Of a stretch of DNA of 64,000 nucleotides, positions 61,725 to 64,000 are shown in pieces. The notes under the pieces are model-generated. The model was not told where the DNA came from. It made no database searches and was given only the letters and a program-made list of their open reading frames with translations. How positions within the stretch are numbered: position 1 is the stretch's first letter; each line of letters starts with the position of its first letter. This DNA comes from Methanarcanum sp963640855 (GTDB lineage: Archaea; Thermoplasmatota; Thermoplasmata; Methanomassiliicoccales; Methanomethylophilaceae). The DNA lies in contig CAVIAJ010000003.1 of NCBI GenBank assembly GCA_963640855.1, forward strand, positions 53,921 to 117,920, given 5' to 3'. The position numbers and the translations under genes were made by a program.

Positions 61725-61747
61725 GTGCCCCCGTAATCCGGGGGCAC
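61725..61747 (-). terminator. Hairpin terminator after the 163-residue membrane gene
   Basis: GTGCCCCCG and CGGGGGCAC form a perfect 9-bp stem around TAATC. It lies about 30 bases beyond the stop of the minus-strand gene at 61778. Confidence 0.7.
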
Positions 61748-61777
61748 CTTAAGATAAAACAAACAGTGCAGATTCAA

Positions 61778-62269
61778 TCATCCGTACATATTGTCGATAG
61801 TACCCGTGCTGTTTTCCTTCTCGGTTTCGTTAAGCATTTCGAGGTACTCGTGCATGTACACGTTCTTGTAGATCCTGCCGTAGAATACCGTGAGTATGGA
61901 TATGATATCCGCCACTATCACTACGATCTTCATTGTATCGTCGTAACCTGCGGTGAACCACAGAACTATAGATATCAGTACGGCAAGCATACACTGTGTG
62001 GAAAGTGCTTTCAGACTGTTCAGTTTGTCCAACTGTTCCGTGAACATTGTGATGTAGATTGCGGGAGATTTTACCACATTCCATTCATCTGCGACATGTT
62101 TCGGAGACGAATCCGATTTATCGTCAAGCGCTTTGAGTAACAGGTATTTGTTTATGACTTTGGCAGAATTCCTGACCGTGATGAAAATCGCCGGTACGGA
62201 CAGAATTATGAGAAAGATCATTACCGTCAGTAAGGATGATACTATTACATCCGACGTGATAACAGACAT
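61778..62269 (-). CDS. Uncharacterised membrane protein
   Basis: 163 residues with one N-terminal membrane helix (SSLLTVMIFLIILSVPAIFI) and two in the second half (MLAVLISIVLWFTAGY; VVIVADIISILTVFYGRIYK). The polar part between has no recognisable motif. Hairpins flank the gene on both sides, so it is its own unit. I do not recognise a family. Confidence 0.65.
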   Translation of the reverse strand: MSVITSDVIVSSLLTVMIFLIILSVPAIFITVRNSAKVINKYLLLKALDDKSDSSPKHVADEWNVVKSPAIYITMFTEQLDKLNSLKALSTQCMLAVLISIVLWFTAGYDDTMKIVVIVADIISILTVFYGRIYKNVYMHEYLEMLNETEKENSTGTIDNMYG

Positions 62270-62304
62270 TTTATCGATTCCGATACAGAGTATCGGATAA
62301 GTGC

Positions 62305-62333
62305 ATTCGGTCCCGCTTTACGCGGGACCGAAT
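62305..62333 (-). terminator. Long hairpin terminator after the DUF308 gene
   Basis: ATTCGGTCCCGC and GCGGGACCGAAT form a perfect 12-bp stem with a TTTAC loop, seven bases beyond the stop codon. Confidence 0.8.
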
Positions 62334-62339
62334 GACGTT

Positions 62340-62879
62340 TCAGGCGCCTCCGGCGTTCTTCTTGATGCCGAAAGCACCGACGACTGCGGCTGCACCGCAG
62401 ATGATGAAGAACACACCGGTGATGATCATGAAGATATCCGATGCGGTTCCTGCGAACACTGCGATAAGGATACCGAGAATAACCATTACGATTCCGAAGA
62501 CTTTTGCAATACCGCCGACAGGTGTGCCGGGGATGTCCATGCCGAAGAAAGCGCATGCACCGAATACGATGAGGTACGCAGCGACGATGTACATGAGAAT
62601 GTCAGTGTTGACCATTGCGATAACAATCATCACGATACCCAACAGGACCTGGAGAACAGACTGCACTAACTTCTTTCCTTTGTCTCCGAAATTATTCATA
62701 CCTTCGAATGCACTCATGAGACCGGTTATAATAGCAACCACTCCTGAGATGATGACAATCACTTTGAGACTGTCCTTGGGTGTAACGATGAACAGTATAC
62801 CCAAGATTAATGTGAGGATTCCGAACGCAAGGACGGAAGTCCATCCTCTGTTCGCAATCGGCTCTGCTTTGAACTGCAT
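62340..62879 (-). CDS. DUF308 (HdeD-like) membrane protein
   Basis: 179 residues in six hydrophobic helices. The repeating pattern LTLILGILFIVTPKDSLKVI and GIVMVILGILIAVFAGTASD is typical of DUF308, in which pairs of helices repeat. The role is unclear; HdeD is linked to acid stress in enterobacteria. The gene stands between the frameshifted ATPase gene and a strong terminator. Confidence 0.78.
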   Translation of the reverse strand: MQFKAEPIANRGWTSVLAFGILTLILGILFIVTPKDSLKVIVIISGVVAIITGLMSAFEGMNNFGDKGKKLVQSVLQVLLGIVMIVIAMVNTDILMYIVAAYLIVFGACAFFGMDIPGTPVGGIAKVFGIVMVILGILIAVFAGTASDIFMIITGVFFIICGAAAVVGAFGIKKNAGGA

Positions 62880-62959
62880 AACCGCAGGATTTCGTGACAG
62901 CGTATAACTGTTGTGATGGATTTCATCGGTATGTATACTGTATTCTTCCAGATATTGTG

Positions 62960-64000
62960 TCAGAAAAACGATTTCGGATCACCCAAAAGAAACTCTTTCA
63001 GCGAGATTGTCACTATGCCGTTGCTGTCCACGGTTCTCTTTAACCTGTGTCTCACGATGATTATTTTCCTGAATGAATCGTCGATTTTCAGAAGAGGTCT
63101 CCTCAACTGTTTTTCTTCTTCGTCACCGCAGAGAGCGTATGCCGATTGGATGTAGTATCTCTGACTTCCTTTGTTTATGACGAAATCGCATTCGAGCTGT
63201 TTTCTTACGTAAGTTCCGTTTTCTTTTCTTTCGTTGACTTCCACAACGCCTACATCGACGGAGAATCCTCTTATACAGAGTTCGTTGTAGATGATATTCC
63301 CCATAATGTGTGTATGTTCCTGCTGTCTGAAATTCAGACGTGCGTTTCTCAGACCCGGATCTGTGAAATAATATTTTGACGGGGTGTTGATGTATCTCTT
63401 TCCTTTGATGTCGTAATGTAAGGATTTTCTTATTACGTAGGCGTCTTCAAGATATTCGAGGTAATTTTTGATTGTATTCGGGGAAACGGAGATGTTACCG
63501 ACGGTTTTGAAAGTGTCAGTGAGTTTCTGAACGTTAGTCAGTGATCCGATTGATGAAGAAATTTTATTCAGCAGTTCTTCCAGGATTTCGTTGTTTTTTC
63601 ATCCCGTTTCTCTCTTTAATGTCTTTCAGGTATGTTTCACTGAAGAGATTCCTGAGATAATCCATCTTTTCTTCTTCATCTTCTTTCGAGAGCACCAAAG
63701 GCATACAGCCGAAGGTGCAGTATTCTTCCCATGCTTCATCAAAATCCGTTCTCGTTCCGTAGAATTCCCTGAATGAGAGCGGATTGAGGTGGACTTCGTT
63801 GCCTCTTCCCCTGAATTTCGTGATTACGCCTTTGGACAGAAGATGCGAATTACTGCCGGTTACGTACACATCGACGTTCTTTATATGAAGGAATTCATTG
63901 AGTACGGGTTTGAAACCGTCGCACATTTGGATTTCGTCGATTAGACATAAGTTTCCGTGCAACGGTACCATACAAAACTGCCGAGTCTGAGTGATTTTTC
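62960..64000 (-). pseudogene. AAA (AAA_14) ATPase with DUF4143 C-terminus, frameshifted and 5' partial
   Basis: The gene enters from beyond base 64000. The visible ATPase part has Walker B CLIDEIQMCDG and VYVTGSNSHLLSKG, then LSFREFYG, typical of the AAA_14/DUF4143 group. The frame ends after NGMKKQRNPG. The other frame continues seamlessly from NNEILEELLNKI through KNYLEYLEDAYVI (a DUF4143 signature) to the stop at 62960. The switch is in six A/T bases at 63594-63599; five would restore the frame. Decay or a homopolymer sequencing error are both possible. Confidence 0.82.

Noticed and set aside
63594..63599. Programmed frameshift in the AAA/DUF4143 gene
   Set aside because: The needed shift is +1 on a plain A run and no stimulating element or slow codon is obvious; decay or a sequencing error is simpler.
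1..64000. tRNA, rRNA, CRISPR arrays, insertion sequences, prophage genes
   Set aside because: I looked for cloverleaf-like segments, regularly spaced repeats, transposase motifs and phage structural genes in intergenic and coding sequence and saw none. A covariance-model scan could still find a small RNA gene.

Overview
The window is chromosomal DNA of a methanogenic archaeon, most likely a gut-type member of the Methanomassiliicoccales (Thermoplasmata). Archaeal markers are everywhere: an A-type ATP synthase, TFB, Spt5, SecE, L7Ae, S6e, aIF2-gamma, aIF5B, MCM, both a replicative polymerase subunit (DP1) and a primase subunit (PriS), EndA, Gar1, Nmd3 and a split GMP synthase. Methanogenesis marker protein 8 and a corrinoid:coenzyme M methyltransferase of the MtaA/MtbA type point to a methyl-reducing methanogen. 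UAG is almost unused as a stop: apart from one PIN-domain gene, the only UAG I noticed in a coding context is inside an ABC exporter gene. That pattern is expected where UAG is reassigned to pyrrolysine. The bile-acid-symporter-like transporter fits a gut setting but does not prove it.

Layout. 1-8010: A-type ATP synthase operon in the order I-K-E-C-F-A-B-D, ending with an unannotated 50-residue membrane peptide and a strong hairpin. 8135-15350: mixed genes (acyltransferase, DP1, UPF0201, a TIM-barrel protein, a zinc-ribbon CPBP protein, an HTH regulator, a GNAT enzyme). 15357-20602: Cdc48 with its co-transcribed HTH protein, tRNA endonuclease, TFB and Gar1. 20863-28066: purine genes (purE, both GMP synthase subunits) interleaved with a broken rubredoxin-glutamate synthase gene and an MBL protein, then a UbiE/UbiA pair divergent from a BASS transporter. 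28092-31293: small regulators, UPF0147 and a secreted amidohydrolase. 31593-33111: secE-spt5-rpl11. 33213-38264: GT87 transferase and a two-gene ABC exporter with lesions. 38253-43454: primase divergent from TatD, MBL, HtpX and an HPS-RraA fusion. 43646-51648: tightly overlapped series (dead LMW-phosphatase fold, Tsr3, winged helix, MCM with a mini-intein, DUF424, Nmd3, then GT4-DedA-like-GT4). 51754-54916: L7Ae-S28e-L24e-NDK and aIF5B. 55025-58197: the most interesting unit, a methyltransferase, an HTH_10 regulator and an MFS transporter with matching operators and complementary leaders. 58362-61673: S6e, aIF2-gamma, PIN, marker 8, cyclophilin. 61778-64000: two membrane proteins and a frameshifted AAA ATPase/DUF4143 gene running off the end.

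The best candidate for a new system is 54937-58197. The corrinoid methyltransferase and the MFS transporter each carry the same perfect 12-bp palindrome, the same 9-bp gap and the same TATA-like octamer. Their 5' leaders contain 20-nt segments that are complementary to each other over every position if G-U pairs are counted. An HTH_10 regulator gene sits between them. Other leads are an in-frame UAG in the ABC exporter, a 158-residue MCM intein lacking the block B histidine, a fused N-terminal domain on Spt5, and a symmetric TATA element that could drive primase and TatD in both directions.

Several genes have single-base lesions (22348-23660, 34714-36463, 62960-64000). Two of them are in A/T homopolymers, so both real decay and sequencing error must be kept open. 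I saw no tRNA, rRNA, CRISPR array or insertion sequence. Gene starts were chosen from Shine-Dalgarno-like motifs, ATGA overlaps, TATA spacing and family N-termini, all by eye.
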